In this document: one piece after another, positions 23,301-34,849 of the stretch
Layout: each line of letters opens with the position of its first letter
Position numbering within the stretch: position 1 is the first letter of the stretch
Assembly (NCBI GenBank): GCA_022495995.1
Contig: JAFEMH010002093.1
Coordinates: 248,001 to 312,000, forward strand
DNA: 64,000 nt
Source of the DNA: Adenophora triphylla var. japonica
Lineage: Eukaryota > Streptophyta > Magnoliopsida > Asterales > Campanulaceae
Direction of reading: 5' to 3'
Program-made: the position numbers and the translations under genes
Notes under the pieces: generated by a model
What the model saw: only the letters and a program-made list of their open reading frames with translations
What the model was told of the DNA's origin: nothing
Databases searched by the model: none

Positions 23301-23315
23301 CGGGGCTCGATACCA
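23301..23315 (-). other. Primer-binding site of the Tork-like element
   Basis: The minus strand reads TGGTATCGAGCCCCG one base inside the 5' LTR. It resembles the initiator-Met tRNA primer site of copia elements (TGGTATCAGAGC) but is not exact. Confidence 0.6.
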
Positions 23316-23316
23316 C

Positions 23317-24782
23317 TGTTGGGTTTCAAGGATCCATGCGCGGCGGAATTTTAGCATTAATAACTTAAAACCCATGAGCCTAGGATCCGTTCTATACGAT
23401 TAAATTGAATTCCTACGAGATAGATTTACCAACCTTAATCGCTTTCCGGTTTTGATCTATCGAACGTATAATTATGTGATTCGTAATCACAAACTTTGAT
23501 CTTCAAATCTTCGAATCTTCAACTCCTTTCGATCTTCGTATTTGAACTCTAGGCCTTTGATTTGTTTGAACAAATTAAGACCCTCTTTTGGTAATCCACA
23601 CAAATATGAATGTCGAGAACGATTCTCGGATTGGGAATTGCTAGATTCCAAAAACTTATGGAAGAATATTGATAGGACTTTTGATTGTGATTTTTATTGA
23701 AAAATTTCGGCTAGCCTTTAGGGTTGGATGTACTCTCTCATATTTATAATAGCATCAATATGTTTCCTAATCAAATTAGGAGAACAGGCTGTCACCCACG
23801 CCTGGTGGCTCAATATGTCGCGCGGTATACTTAGCCACTGGCTAAGTATGTCGCGTGACAAAGGTAGCCAGTTCCTCAATCATTCTTCCTCTAGTTTCAA
23901 TCAAAACATTCTAAGTGTGTGTGACCCAATAGGATTGTATTATGTTGGCAATGAGTCCGATCACATCGACCCTCATAAGACATAAGCGGACTCTAGCAAG
24001 CCATTATGTCTACCCAAATAATACAACATAAGAGTTCATGCTTCCATAATAGTAATAGTTTCACAATCCCTTTGTCACACGATGTCATATTGAACATAAG
24101 TCATGGTCATTGTCAACTTACATTGTTCAATGCTTTCTCGATTCCGAATATGTTGATCAACCAAGTATCCATGATCTCTATCATGTTCCTTGAGTGTGGC
24201 CACACATTTCATCAACACTATTCTACGAGGGGCCCAAGCCAACATCTCTCTTACGAGGGACAAATCCCATCTTGACTTATCATTCTTCCCTACAGGAATC
24301 CCGTAATGCCAACATAGTCCTTATTGTTACCCGGTTAAGGATAACTTTAGACTACATCTAACAACACGTTCGTCAAGTGGAAGACAATGATAATCTCAGG
24401 TCTAAGGATTCTAATGACACTATTATTTTGAGATTTGATTATGACATTTGACCATGACATAAATCTCAGGCGGGTCAAGTCCAGTCACTTGTTCTCTAAC
24501 AAGTACCCATAAATCCAATGTGCATCTCTATGCAAATAATCATAATATGATTATCCATTAGCATTTATACTAGTTATTTACAAGTTGTAATGTGCATCTT
24601 CATGCATATGATCATCTCTATGTTCATCCATTACCAACTTTCACTAAATAATTAGGGACACAGATTAATATAATAAACATGCAAAACATATATTAATCAA
24701 AATAAAATTTCTCTTTTATTGATGATAAAGACGATACATAAAGGTTTATAGAAACTATAAGCCTAGGGCACAAACACTAACA
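23317..24782 (-). repeat. 5' LTR of the Tork-like element
   Basis: Plus-strand edges are TGTTGGG and TAACA. Its partner is 16547-18008. It carries the TGTCGCGTGACA motif at 23849-23860. Confidence 0.93.
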
Positions 24783-24787
24783 CAGAG
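24783..24787. other. Target-site duplication of the Tork-like element, right copy (CAGAG)
   Basis: Matches 16542-16546. Confidence 0.88.
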
Positions 24788-26169
24788 TCAGTAGGGTCAA
24801 GAGTCAGTTGAGTCAGGAATCTTTGAATTCCATTCCTCTGAGTCATCCGAAGGCCTCACGCCTGAGGATTATGAATATGTAATCGATGTCATCTTTCCTC
24901 TTGCTTTGAATGAAATGACAGATCTTTCTGATTATCCCCTTATTGCCAACTTAACAAATGATAAATTAACTCAAAACTTAACAACAGTTAATAATGAATC
25001 ATTTGAACAAGATGCAAACACACTAAACGAACAATACATTAAAGAAATCTTTAAGAAGGTTACAGAAAAAGAGGAAAACCGGGCCCAAGTTGCCGAGGAG
25101 GTTTTGACAAGTGTTAACTTGGTACCGTCGAGGAACCTAAAGAGACACAAGATTGGAAGCTTCTTCCAGGGGTTGAACGGGACAGGGGATCGATCCGCTC
25201 GTAGAATACATGGACGTCTTTGCGTGGTCGTAAGGGGCGATATGCGGGGCTAGACAGTTCAACGGTAGAGCACGTAATCCCTCTAGCACCGGATGCTAAG
25301 CCGCAGCGTAAACCGAGGAAAATCAAGCCGAGTGGTCTCTAAAGGTCAAAGAAGAAATTGAGAGGCTACTGCGGGTAGGATTCATCGTAGTCATCGAATA
25401 CCCGACATGGTTGTCCAATATTGTGACCGTAACCAAGGCCAATGGGAAGGTGCGCCGCGTGTAGATTTTCGGGATCCGAATAAGGCCAGCCCCAAAAGAT
25501 GATTACCCCTTGCCAAACATAGACATCCTGGTGGACTCCACTTTGCCAACTACGAAGTCAAATCCTTCGTTGATGGCTTTGCGGGCTGCAACTGCATCAA
25601 GATGGCCGAAGAAGACCAAGAAAAGACGGCCTTCACCACACCGCTGGGAACTTACTGCTATACATTAATGCCATTTGGGCTCAAGAATGCCGGGGCTACT
25701 TATCAAAGGGCAGCGACCGCGCTTTTTCATGACATGATCCACAAGGAGATTGAGGTCTACGTCGACGACATGATAATTCACTCCAAAGGTGAGGATGGGC
25801 AGCACTTTGTTGACCTGCGAAAGTTCTTCGAGAGGCTGAGACAACATTCCATGAGACTAAACCCTGCTAAATGCACCTTCAGAGTGACAAGGGGAAAAGT
25901 GCTTGGGTATATGGTCACGGAGCGAGGTATCGAAGTCGACCCCCGAAAGATCAAAGCCATTATGGACATGAGGCCACCTCAAACCCAGACAAAAGTCAAA
26001 AGCTTTATGGGCAAACTGCAGTACATCAGTCGTTTCGTCAACCAGTTGACCACTATGTGCGAGCCCATCTTCAAGCTCATGAAGAAGAATGTAGATATAG
26101 AGTGGACCGAAGAATGCCAGGATGCCTTTGACCAGATCAAGGCATACTTAGTACATCCTCCGGTGCTAT
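24788..26169 (+). pseudogene. pol: Ty3-O reverse transcriptase, frameshifted, cut by Ty3-I
   Basis: An N-terminal linker (DLSDYPLIANLTNDKL, IKEIFKKVTEKEENRAQ) runs to about 25150. It is followed by damaged early RT (KEEIERLLRVGFI, IEYPTWLSNIVTVT, ILVDST), then an intact frame from 25602 with FTTPLGTYCYTLMPFGLKNA, EVYVDDMIIHSKG (YVDD), RLNPAKCTF, GKLQYISRFVNQLT and CQDAFDQIKAYLVHPPVL. At 26169 it runs into the Ty3-I LTR. The frame resumes at 41994 with RNase H when one TSD copy is discounted. Confidence 0.9.
26165..26169. other. Target-site duplication of Ty3-I, left copy (GCTAT)
   Basis: GCTAT precedes the LTR and TCTAT follows the other LTR at 41989-41993, a match of four of five bases. The one mismatch is consistent with later mutation. 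Confidence 0.65.
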
Positions 26170-27574
26170 TGAATGTGCGCTCGCCCGAAAATTTGTTTTT
26201 CGTGAAAATGAAGGAGTCGCCACGCCGTTTTAAGAGGAAACATTGAAAACCTTTTGTTTGTCAGAGAAAATACGGGTTCGGGGGTCAGGTTACGTGTTGG
26301 AAAGAACTGAGAGTTCACCCAACACGTCTCGTCCATGGATGAGTCTTTCGATTAAACATCCAAACAAATCCAAAAGTGTGTGCATGTGTTGATAATGAAC
26401 AAATGGAGTAATCATGTATTTTATTCAATATGAGAAAGAGATTTACAACTCGTGAGCCCATTATTTAGGGAGGCCACATCCCTGCTACAAATGATCTAAA
26501 ACAGATTACAAAGGAAAGAGGTCTCTGCAGACAGGTCATGTATGTCGCATGACACATCGCACCAGTGACCACATATGTCGCGTGACACAGGATCACTTAG
26601 AGACGAAGGTGTCGCGTGACATACATAAGCCATCTGCAGAAACTTATAGGATGAACACAGAATCAACAGAAAATGATACAGATCTAAAGGATTAACTGAA
26701 TTACAAACGAAATACAGTAATAACAATAAATAGACACCGGGAGTGTGGATATGGGTAGATCCACACCCCCTTGGGGTTCAAACACCAAGTTAAATCAAAT
26801 ATTCAACAATAGAAGCTCAATTACACGAATTATTCAAGTTAAACAGAGAGATTGCGATTGGGATTCAGTAATCCAGATGGCTAGGATCTGATTACTGAAT
26901 CCTAACAAAAGTAAATGCTAGGATTAAAGGAGAATTGAATAAGAGAGAGAGAGAGAGAGAGGAGGGGGTTTGAATCGTTACCCTTGATGCTTCCACGAAT
27001 TCTGTATCAAGTTAGATACAGAATCTTTCAATTCGTCACTTCTGATCTGGAGAGATTGCTGCAAGGGATCCAAGTGGTTTGGCTTGAGAAGTGGATTTGT
27101 ATTGGGGGGATTTGGGTAGGTTGAAGGTAGGAGAGAGAGAGAATTGTGTTTGGGGGGTTCGTTACGGTGCAAATTCTGCAGAGTAACAGTAGGCTGAAGT
27201 TGGGATCCATTTATGAGAGGGGGAGGGTCTTATTTATAGGCTGCAGTTAGTGACCTCAGTGTGTCGCACGACCTTACGCGTACACTTTCTATGCCTCAAG
27301 CTGTCGCATGACACAAGGTGGCCATAACCGTTTTTGGTGCCAAAACCAGTTTCTGGAACATTCCGGGAAAATACCCAAAAAGTCCAACAGATTTTATTCC
27401 CAAGAGGTCCCTTTGCATGAGTAAGGTACCAAAAGGTACTTCCTTCACGGGAAACTTATGAAATGTTTCCGGAAGTCTCGGGATCGGCCGGGAATTTACC
27501 AAAATGCCCCTTAATGCAATTTTATTACATTAAAATGCATCTAAAAGGTTGCGAATTAGATATGCGTACTTACA
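26170..27574 (-). repeat. 3' LTR of Ty3-I
   Basis: Plus-strand edges are TGAATGTGCG and GTACTTACA. Its partner is 40590-41988. Features are a (GA)n run at about 26941-26962, a minus-strand CCTATAAATA TATA box at 27231-27240, and motifs of the TGTCGCGTGACA family at 26543, 26576, 26610, 27262 and 27302. Confidence 0.92.
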
Positions 27575-27595
27575 GAGCCCCTCGGCAATGTCACT
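27575..27595 (-). other. Polypurine tract of Ty3-I
   Basis: The minus strand reads TTGCCGAGGGGCTC immediately before TGTAAGTACG. This is the same tract as in Ty3-O (49878-49891). Confidence 0.75.
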
Positions 27596-27885
27596 TTTGG
27601 AAAAAGTGGGGTTGTCGATAAAAATAAGACCCAATCCCAATGAGCATCAAGGGATAAGATAACGGGCTAGAAGGGTGAATCGGGGAGTCTAATGGCTGGA
27701 CCTTTCTGAGAAAGGATTCCTACGTATCCCTTTAAGAAGGGAATTAAGCCAAATCGTAGTTCGGGAAATACCAAGACTAACTACAAGCAAGAAAGGGGTA
27801 GAAATGTGTCTTCATACCTTTGTTGTGCTTACCTGTGACCTCTTTCGGGGTCGGTACTACTGCGGTTGGCTAGTAGCTTCCTTTC
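27596..27885 (-). other. 3' untranslated part of Ty3-I
   Basis: Non-coding. A stretch near 27690-27760 (TGGCTGGACCTTTCTGAGAAAGG, CCTACGTATCCC) is the inverted counterpart of 49415-49450 in Ty3-O, which supports a close family relation. No gene seen. Confidence 0.5.
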
Positions 27886-28300
27886 ATGCCAGGTTGTAGC
27901 TGCCGGAGGGTCTCATGCTGCAACTGGTATTTGTGAGTAGCTGTCGGAGGGTCTCATGCTATCGCTGTTGATGAGTTGTAGCTGCCGGAGGGTCTCATGC
28001 TGCAATGGGTCCTTCGTGGATGCCGGAGGGACTCATACCACTTCCTTCGGTGCAGGGTAGTTGCCGGAGGGTCTCACACTACTGCTGCTGACGAGTTGTA
28101 GCTGTCGGAGGGTCTCATGCTGCAACTGGTCTTTTATGGATGCCGGAGGGTCTCATACTACTTCCTTGGTGCAGGGTAGTTGCCGGAGGGTCTCACACTA
28201 CTGCTGCTTCTCTTCTTCGTGGATGCCGGAGGGACTCATACCACTTTTTCTTCTGCTCTGCTGGGGATATGTGTAGCTGCCAGGGGTCTCACGCTACCTC
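27886..28300 (-). repeat. Tandem repeat array A of Ty3-I (~40 bp unit)
   Basis: About ten copies of GCCGGAGGGTCTCAYRCTNC recur every ~40 bases (near 27902, 27942, 27982, 28021, 28062, 28104, 28141, 28182, 28225 and 28279), with variable linkers. Confidence 0.85.
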
Positions 28301-28489
28301 TTTTCCTCTTCTTTTGTCTGTCTTATTGCTGGACTGTCCTTGCTGATTGTTCGCCTTTTCTTTTGTGCCCTTAGTTTTGTTTGGGAAACTAGGGACTCTA
28401 TTCTTGTCTGGTGAGATAACTTCTTTCTTTCCTTTTGCCGAGGACTCTGCATTTCTCGGGAGTCGGCTTTCTTTCTTTTTCTTTTGGGG

Positions 28490-28725
28490 CCGAGGATTCT
28501 GTGGGGCTCTGCATGGGAGGCTGTTTTTTCTTTGGGGTGCTCTGCTTGGGAGGCTATTTTCTTCCTTGGTGTGCTCTGCTTTGGGAGGCTTTTCTTCTCG
28601 GCATGCTCTGCTTGGGAGGCTATCCTTCTTGGTGTGCTCTGCTTGGGAGGCTATTTTCTTCTCGGTGTTCTCTGCTTGGGAGGCTATCCTTCTCGGTGTG
28701 CTCTGCTTGGGAGGCTATCGCAAAC
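28490..28725 (-). repeat. Tandem repeat array B of Ty3-I (~32-36 bp unit)
   Basis: Seven copies of a unit containing GCTCTGCTTGGGAGGCTAT alternate with TTCTTCTCGGTGT-type linkers. It adjoins but is unrelated to array A. Confidence 0.85.
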
Positions 28726-29299
28726 ACGGGCTTTTGTATTCTTTTTCTTTCTTTCTCAATTTGGCCTGAGGGCCAGTCTTTGAGGTATTGTGAGACTCAG
28801 TTGATCATTGTACCTGCAAGGGGGTCTACAACAACTCCAAGCGCCGCATCTAACTAATCTATCTTGTTAGCAAAGATTAACCTATATTAGCTTGTTTGAA
28901 AGAGTCTGTCTGTTATGGGAAGGAAACGCTATCGTTTTTAAAGGGTCAGCTTTGTCAGATTGTGTATGAGGTTTTGGGACTGCCTCGGATATGTGTATAG
29001 TAGGGGTCCTCTCCGTGCACTTTCATGGGCATGTGTATGAGGGTAGGAGGTGTATTACAAACACGACGAGTCGAAAGAATGCTCGGGATAACCACCGCAG
29101 TCTTTTCCATACCGCCCGATGTCAACCAAAGGTGTCGCCCGACATGCTATGCCCGTTGGCCTCGTTGTGTCGCACGACCGAGGGAGCTCGTAACATGTTC
29201 TCTTTAAAATCGGCCCAGCTTCATTTTATCAAACTGTCTCTTTAGTGAAGGAAACCACCGCCCGACTCGTCGACAAGCGAATTCTTTGACCAAGACTAG
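28726..29299 (-). other. Non-coding stretch between tandem arrays and antisense ORF
   Basis: No coding frame is recognised. Two TGTCGCxCGAC motifs lie at 29133-29144 and 29168-29178. This would be the upstream region of the plus-strand DUF7745-like ORF. Confidence 0.4.
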
Positions 29300-30737
29300 T
29301 ACTTTTAGCCGCGATGGAGCATTATAACAGTGGAAATAGCTTCTGGAGCATCAATTCCGCCAAGATTTTCTCGAAATTTCACATTATCACCGGAGGCATC
29401 ATAGGGAGCTTATTGACAGGAGGTATAGCATGCCGTGTCTCTGGTCCTTAAAAGATTGAGGGTCGATCGGGATTTACTTCGAGCCGCATCCTCGCTTCGG
29501 GATTCGTAGCGCCATGTCTTCTCTTTGTCATACAATGATCTCGACCCCAACCATGGAAGATTTTAGGGCATTGATGTGCTTGGGCGAGGCGGCCACCGTA
29601 GCATTCCCACGGGACGGCCGGTTGGTTGTGGAGCGCTTATCGATTTCTTATGTCCGCCAACGGATCAGTGTCATCTATGATTCTCGGGTGACGGGTCCAT
29701 AGACTTGACTCGATGGCTCGGTTACGCCCCGTCCCGTTTCCGAGTCAAGCTTGACCTTTCTACATCTCTCGATATATACATGTTGTTCACCTTGTCGGAT
29801 TGTTATTTCGCGGATATGCCGGGTTCGCTCAAGTGCGTTGGCGGAGACTCGTCAGTAACCGAGGGGTGACCGGTGTGAATCTTCGTCAAATCCAGTCTGG
29901 CCAAGGGGAGATAGACATCGTGTCACTATTGCTGGCTGAGGCTTATCATGGCATCGATAGGCCGGGCAGTGGGGATCGACTTACGGGAGCAAATTCAGCC
30001 TTATTGTCTTTGTGGCTTTCTGAGAGATTGCGCTTGATCATGCCACTTCCAACGGGTCAAACTGCTATGCCTTGGGTGACGGGGCAACGCAGAGTGTTGA
30101 GGGACGAGGTTGCTGACAGTTGGCAGTTGAGATTGTCACGGTATGGGACTACTGATCTGAGCTTCTGGATTCCTGCTTGGAAGTTACAGACCATGAGAGA
30201 CATTCAGGATGGATCGCAGTAGTCGACCGCTGTGCTTGCAGTATCTTCTTTCTCGTATCCCATCGTTGGTGAGCAGCAAGCATGTACCCTCAGATTGTCC
30301 GAGCTTTGAGGGAGAAGCTGATGACTGATGCTGTTCCGATGTCTATGACCGAGCCCCAGGCTATACAGTTTTTCAGCAGATCCTTTCTGGAGGGCTTTCT
30401 TCCCACTCGTGCACTTCTTCGGCAATCCAGGGGGTTCACCTTCTTGACTACAGAGTATCTGGTTTGGTATGAGGAGCAGCGGGGTCCTGCACAGTTGGCT
30501 ATAGAGTCTCGCCGCCGGGAATACTTGGGAGCAGATTACTCGTCTAGCCGGTCTCTCCGGGATACAGAAGCACGGGGGAATCCAGACAATGTTACCGGCG
30601 ATGCTGCTGAGGACTACCGGAGGCGAGAGATCCGGAGAGCTGCTTTGAGGGATGATCCAGAGGTGATGGCTCGCAGAGAGGCATTGAGGCAGGAGAGGAT
30701 TGCTAGGGCTGCCTTGAGGGAGACCGGTCTCGATTGA
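29300..30737 (+). pseudogene. DUF7745-like antisense ORF of Ty3-I, frameshifted
   Basis: Fragments in order match the Ty3-O ORF at 43988-45581. They are LKRLRVDRDLLRAAS (about 29450), TMEDFRALMCLGEAA (29550), AEAYHGIDRPGSGDR and LSERLRLIMPLPTGQTAMPW (29935-30080), FWIPAWKLQTMRDIQ (30165), then a 151-residue frame (30282-30737) with FLPTRALLRQ, YLVWYEEQ, EYLGADYSSSRSLRDTEA and an Arg/Glu-rich end ALRETGLD. At least three frame breaks occur. It lies on the strand opposite pol, downstream of integrase. Function unknown. Confidence 0.65.
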
Positions 30738-31138
30738 ACCACCGACGCGCATTATTCCGTACTGGGACGGGCTCAAACCGATTTATTCGACATTCCTAAG
30801 CCAAAGACCTCCTGGGACCGAGGAAGAGGAAGGACAGAGGAGCGAGTTCGGGAGCAAGGACGAATCTCTAGACACTTTCTCTGAGAGACAGGAGACTCTT
30901 TGTTTTTATTTTTGAGAGTAGGATTTATTTGTATGGAAATTGAGTATCCTTTGATTACCTAATGCATTTAAATAGATGTTGAAAATTTATTAATTTTATT
31001 CGCAAAGCAGTTGTTTGAGTCAAAAGTGGGCCGTGCTTGAACTCATCAACAAGAATATTAACTCCAAATGAAACTTTGAAAAGCTTTGGAACTGTAATCA
31101 AAACACATTCTAGCAGGACAAGAGGTTTTGCAAAGAAT
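30738..31138. other. 3' flank of the antisense ORF in Ty3-I
   Basis: AT-rich sequence with no gene recognised. It lies between the ORF end and the conserved post-pol spacer. Confidence 0.4.
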
Positions 31139-31430
31139 TTTAGACCGAACCACAAGTGGTTGCCTACGTTCCTTTTGTAAGAGAACTAAGGGGCTCAGTC
31201 TCCGTAGTTCGACTCAATCAACTTTTGTGTTTAAGAAAGGGGAAGATAGAAGGGGACATGGTGCGACTGTTTTTACCTAGACCGCCCTTTTAGGGTTTTC
31301 TGGCCTAGCTGGGTATATTCTTTAGCACCGGGCGCGTCCCTTGTTTTTGCATGGACTGCCTTTTGAGAGGTTTTCAGTCTCATCTGGGACAATTTTGTTG
31401 CGCCTTTATTTATTATCATCATCATTTTAT
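31139..31430 (-). other. Conserved post-pol spacer of Ty3-I
   Basis: Carries TAGACCGAACC, GCCTACGTTCC, GGCTCAGTCTCCGTAGTTC and one clear copy plus one diverged copy of the GTGC.AC…CCTAGACCGCCCTTTTAGGG unit, as in Ty3-L (741-1060) and Ty3-O (43410-43690). Confidence 0.7.
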
Positions 31431-31489
31431 TTTATTTTTTATTGTTATTATATTTTTTTTAGAGGGGGAAAGACTCGATCATACATAGT

Positions 31490-32660
31490 ACCTCCGCAAT
31501 TTGTCACCGTTGACGGGGTGCAGAAATGGGTTGCCATCTAAATCATTACCGTATAGCTCCTCCGGAGAATATTTTCTTCACTGTAAACGGTCCGACCCAA
31601 ACAGTGCCCATTTGCCCAATGCACCGTTTCCGATTCGAGGGCTTCATCTTAAGGACCAAATCACCAATCTTGATGTCCCCGGGTTTCACCTTCTTGTCAA
31701 AGGCACGGGCCATTCTTCTCTCGGTATGCCCTGCTATGCTCCATGGCTTTTAGTCTCATTCGTCTAATGTAGCCAATTCATTGTATCGAATTTGAAGCCA
31801 TTCAATTTCATTCACCTCATTTTCAAGCAAAACCCTGAGGGATGGAATTTCTAATTCAATATGCATGACAGCCTCTATTCCGTAGGTCAGAGCGTATGGA
31901 GTAGCACCGGTGGCAGTTCGAATAGAAGTGCGGTAGCCCCATAGTGCTAAATGCAGCTTCTCTGGCCAATCCCTTCCTCGTTCGGCCATCTTCTTAATGA
32001 TTCTTTCCAAATTCTTGTTGGCGGCTTCAACAACACCATTCGTCTGAGGTCTGTACGGTGAAGATTTATGGCGCTTGACCCTGTATTTCGTAAGCGTGCG
32101 ATCGCTCTCCTCGAAATGGGTTCCATTGTCGGAAATAATCTCATTTGGGACTCCGTAGCGGCAGAAGATCTGTTCTTTTATGAAACGAGCCACCTTCTTA
32201 GCTGTGAGCACTTTGTAAGATGCAGCTTCTACCCACTTCGTGAAGTAATCCACTGCAACCAAAACAAACGAGTGTCCATTGCTCCCGGATGGAGTTATCT
32301 TCCCAATGACATCAATTCCCCATGTTGCGAAGGGCCACGGAGTTGTCATACAGTAGAGGTCATGAGGAGGAATATGGTTCAAGTTGGAGAATCGCTGGCA
32401 TTTATCACAGGTTCGCACAAATTGGATGCAACCGTCTCCATAGTAATCCAGAAGTAACCCAGCTTGATGATGCTATGCATGAGAGATCGAGCGTTCATAT
32501 GAGGTCCGCAGGCACCGTTATGAACGTCTTCCATTACTCTTTGGGCTTTTTCCTTGCCGATACAGAGTAGGAGAGGGCAACCTTCCCTTTTCTTCCACAA
32601 TTCATTGCCGAGTATAACGTACTGAGCTGATAGCTTTTTCAACGCTATGTGCTCTGGCAT
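31490..32660 (-). pseudogene. pol: Integrase of Ty3-I
   Basis: A 220-residue minus-strand frame (31756-32418) holds the core with WGIDVIGKI, ISDNGTHFE and NGVVEAANK, placing the three catalytic acids, plus SPYRPQTN and GYRTSIRTATGATPYALTYG. The N-terminal zinc region (VMEDVHNGACGPHMNA, CDKCQRFSN) is at 32379-32660 in a neighbouring frame. The C-terminal part at 31490-31755 is broken. The core itself looks intact. Confidence 0.87.
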
Positions 32661-32731
32661 GAATACCCTTTATGTCTCTTTTCTTTATCAACGGGAAAAG
32701 ATGCTTCACCATGCTTGAGATATTGGAAAAT

Positions 32732-33420
32732 CTAACTGTACCACGGCTCCTTGACGGTTTTGACCTCTATTTCACAACAATGTGCGGGGTTTTCTCGCCT
32801 ACCGACCCTGAATGGTTTGATCGATTTTCCTTCCGGGATTTCTACCAAAGAAGCTAGAGTAGCTGTGGCATCAAGAACTGCTTTGTCTCGTGGCAGAATT
32901 GGAATGACACTTCCTTGAATTGACCAACGAGTTCTCGCGATGTAAGCATGATATTTCTGGAGACATGGATCTATGATTTTCCACTTGTTGGCAGCCTGAT
33001 TTATTATCAATTGGGAATCACCGAACACTTCTAACTCTTCCACATGTCGTTCTAGGGCAGCTTCTAGACCAGCTATGCAAGCTTCATACTCGGCCGCATT
33101 GTTGGTAACCGAGAAATTCAATTTGATAGCAATGGGGGTATGCATATCGTTCGGGTCTACCAATACCATCCCGATGCCATTTCCTCTTTTGTTTGCCGCC
33201 CCATCGAAGAACAACTGCCAACGATTGCTATTTTCTATAACAAGAATCCCTTCATCCGGAAACCGGAGGTCCGGTCCTCGAGGTTCTCAGACTGGGAAAT
33301 CGGCCAATTGATCTCGCTAGAGCTTGTCCCTTGATTGACTTCCTGATCACATACTTGATGTCAAATTCAGCTAAAAGAAGGTCCACTTCGCCGCTCCGGT
33401 GGAAATGTTGCCTCTATCAC
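32732..33420 (-). pseudogene. pol: Additional archaeal-type RNase H of Ty3-I
   Basis: The frame 32732-33214 starts FFDGAANKRGNGIGM and continues NNAAEYEACIAGLEAALE, VFGDSQLIINQ and DATATLASLVEIPEGK, matching the intact domain in Ty3-O at about 42470-42850. The Asp, Glu and Asp of the active site are present. A disturbed stretch occurs around YHAYIARTRWS. Confidence 0.8.
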
Positions 33421-33490
33421 CTTGGAAATGTATATCCGATCGGGTCCATCTTGGAAACCAAGTGCACCGTGTGGGATAGCATATAGTGCT

Positions 33491-34640
33491 TCAGCCTTTC
33501 CCAACTACCCAAACCAGAGCCGCGCATGTCTTCTCAAGGGCGTAGTAATTCAACTCGCTACCTTGGAATTTGCGATCGACAAAATAAATGGCATTCTCAA
33601 TCTTTGAATCCTTCTTTTCTTGTGCTAGCATAGCCCCAAAGGGCCGTGTCTCGTGACCGTCGATATAGAAGTAAAGGCTTGTCTCCGTGAGGGGGCAGAG
33701 AATAGGAGGATTAACAAGGTAAGCTTTGATCCTTTCGAAAGCCGCTTGGCATTCCTCATCCCATACCACTTCCCCGATTCTTCTTCAATAACTTAAAGAT
33801 TGGCTCACATATAGAGGTCACCGGTTGATGAATCTCGATGTACTGCAGACGACCCATGAAACCTTTCACTTCGGAGACAGTTCTGGGTGGCTTCATCTCG
33901 ACAATAGCCTTGACTTTTCTGGGGTCTACTTCGATGCCTCTCTCTGTGACTATGTAGCCCAAGACTTTACCCCGAATAACCCCAAAAGTACACTTGGCTG
34001 GATTTAGCCTCATAGAATGTTCCCGGAGTCTGTTGAAGAACTTCCTTAAATCTTTGAAGTGCTGTCCGTCCGACCCTTTTGAGTGAATAATCATATCGTC
34101 CACATACACTTCAATCTCCTTGTGGATCATGTCGTGAAACAGGGTGGTGACGGCCCTCTGGTAGGTAGCCCCAGCATTCTTCAACCCGAATGGCATCACT
34201 GTGTAACAATACGTACCCCATGGAGTTGTAAATGCTGTCTTGTCTTGATCTTCCTCAGCCATTTTAATCTGGTTATAACCCGCAAAGCCATCAACGAAAG
34301 ATTTGACCCCGTAGTTCGCAGCTGCATCTACCAAAGATATCAATGTTAGGCAAAGTGGAAGTCATCTTTGGGGCTAGCCTTATTAAGATCCCTAAGTCTA
34401 CACAAACCCTGACTTTTCCATTCGCTTTGTAACCGTGACTATGTTCGCCAACCAGGTCGGATACTCAATTACTTTGATGAAGCCTACCCGTAAGAGTTTC
34501 TCAATCTCTTCTTTCACCTGTAAGGACCATTCAGGCTTGATTCGTCTCAACTTCTGCTTGATCGGCTTAATTTCTGGATTTAGGGGAATCCGATGCTCTA
34601 CGATAGATGAATCCAGACTGGCATATCCTTGTAAGACCAA
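33491..34640 (-). pseudogene. pol: Reverse transcriptase and RNase H of Ty3-I
   Basis: RT N-terminus is VEHRIPLNPEIKPIKQKLRR and GFIKVIEYPTWLANIVTVT (34398-34640). RT core is FVDGFAGYNQIKMAEEDQDK, MPFGLKNAGATYQRA, EVYVDDMIIHSKG and KCTFGVIRGKVLGY (33756-34343). RNase H is AYLVNPPILCPL, PFGAMLAQEKKDSK and GSELNYYALEKTCAALVW (33491-33769). Frameshifts occur at about 34370 and 33780. The catalytic YVDD is preserved. Confidence 0.9.
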
Positions 34641-34849
34641 GCAAAGACGTCCATATACTCTTTAAGCAATTCAACCAGTGGCAACCCGTTCATCTCCGGA
34701 GAAGAAATTACCAATCTCGTGTTTCTTTGGGTTCTTCTACTGCTCCTGTGTTCACCGTCGTCAATATCTCATCGGCAGCTGGGCCCGGCTTTCCTTTTGT
34801 TCGAGAACCTCGCTTTGAATCATTTTCTAAAATTTGCTAGTCTATTAAG

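Larger units (their letters stand above)
16547..24782 (-). mobile_element. Tork-like Ty1/copia retrotransposon nested in Ty3-O
   Basis: The 8.24 kb insertion has LTRs of 1462 and 1466 bp (TG…CA), a 5-bp TSD, a polypurine tract and primer site in the expected places, and pol motifs on the minus strand. By eye the LTRs differ at only about 20 positions, so the insertion is recent relative to its host. Pol is frameshifted, and the gag-proximal 2 kb is AT-rich non-coding sequence with tandem repeats, so the copy is non-autonomous. Confidence 0.93.

Noticed and set aside
27886..28300. Regularly spaced repeats resembling a CRISPR array
   Set aside because: Units are variable in length and sequence, linkers are related to one another, and the context is a plant retrotransposon 3' region.
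28347..28857. Overlapping 140-residue plus-strand frames with repeated LCLGGY segments
   Set aside because: They are read through a tandem DNA repeat whose unit is open in several frames. No independent protein evidence.
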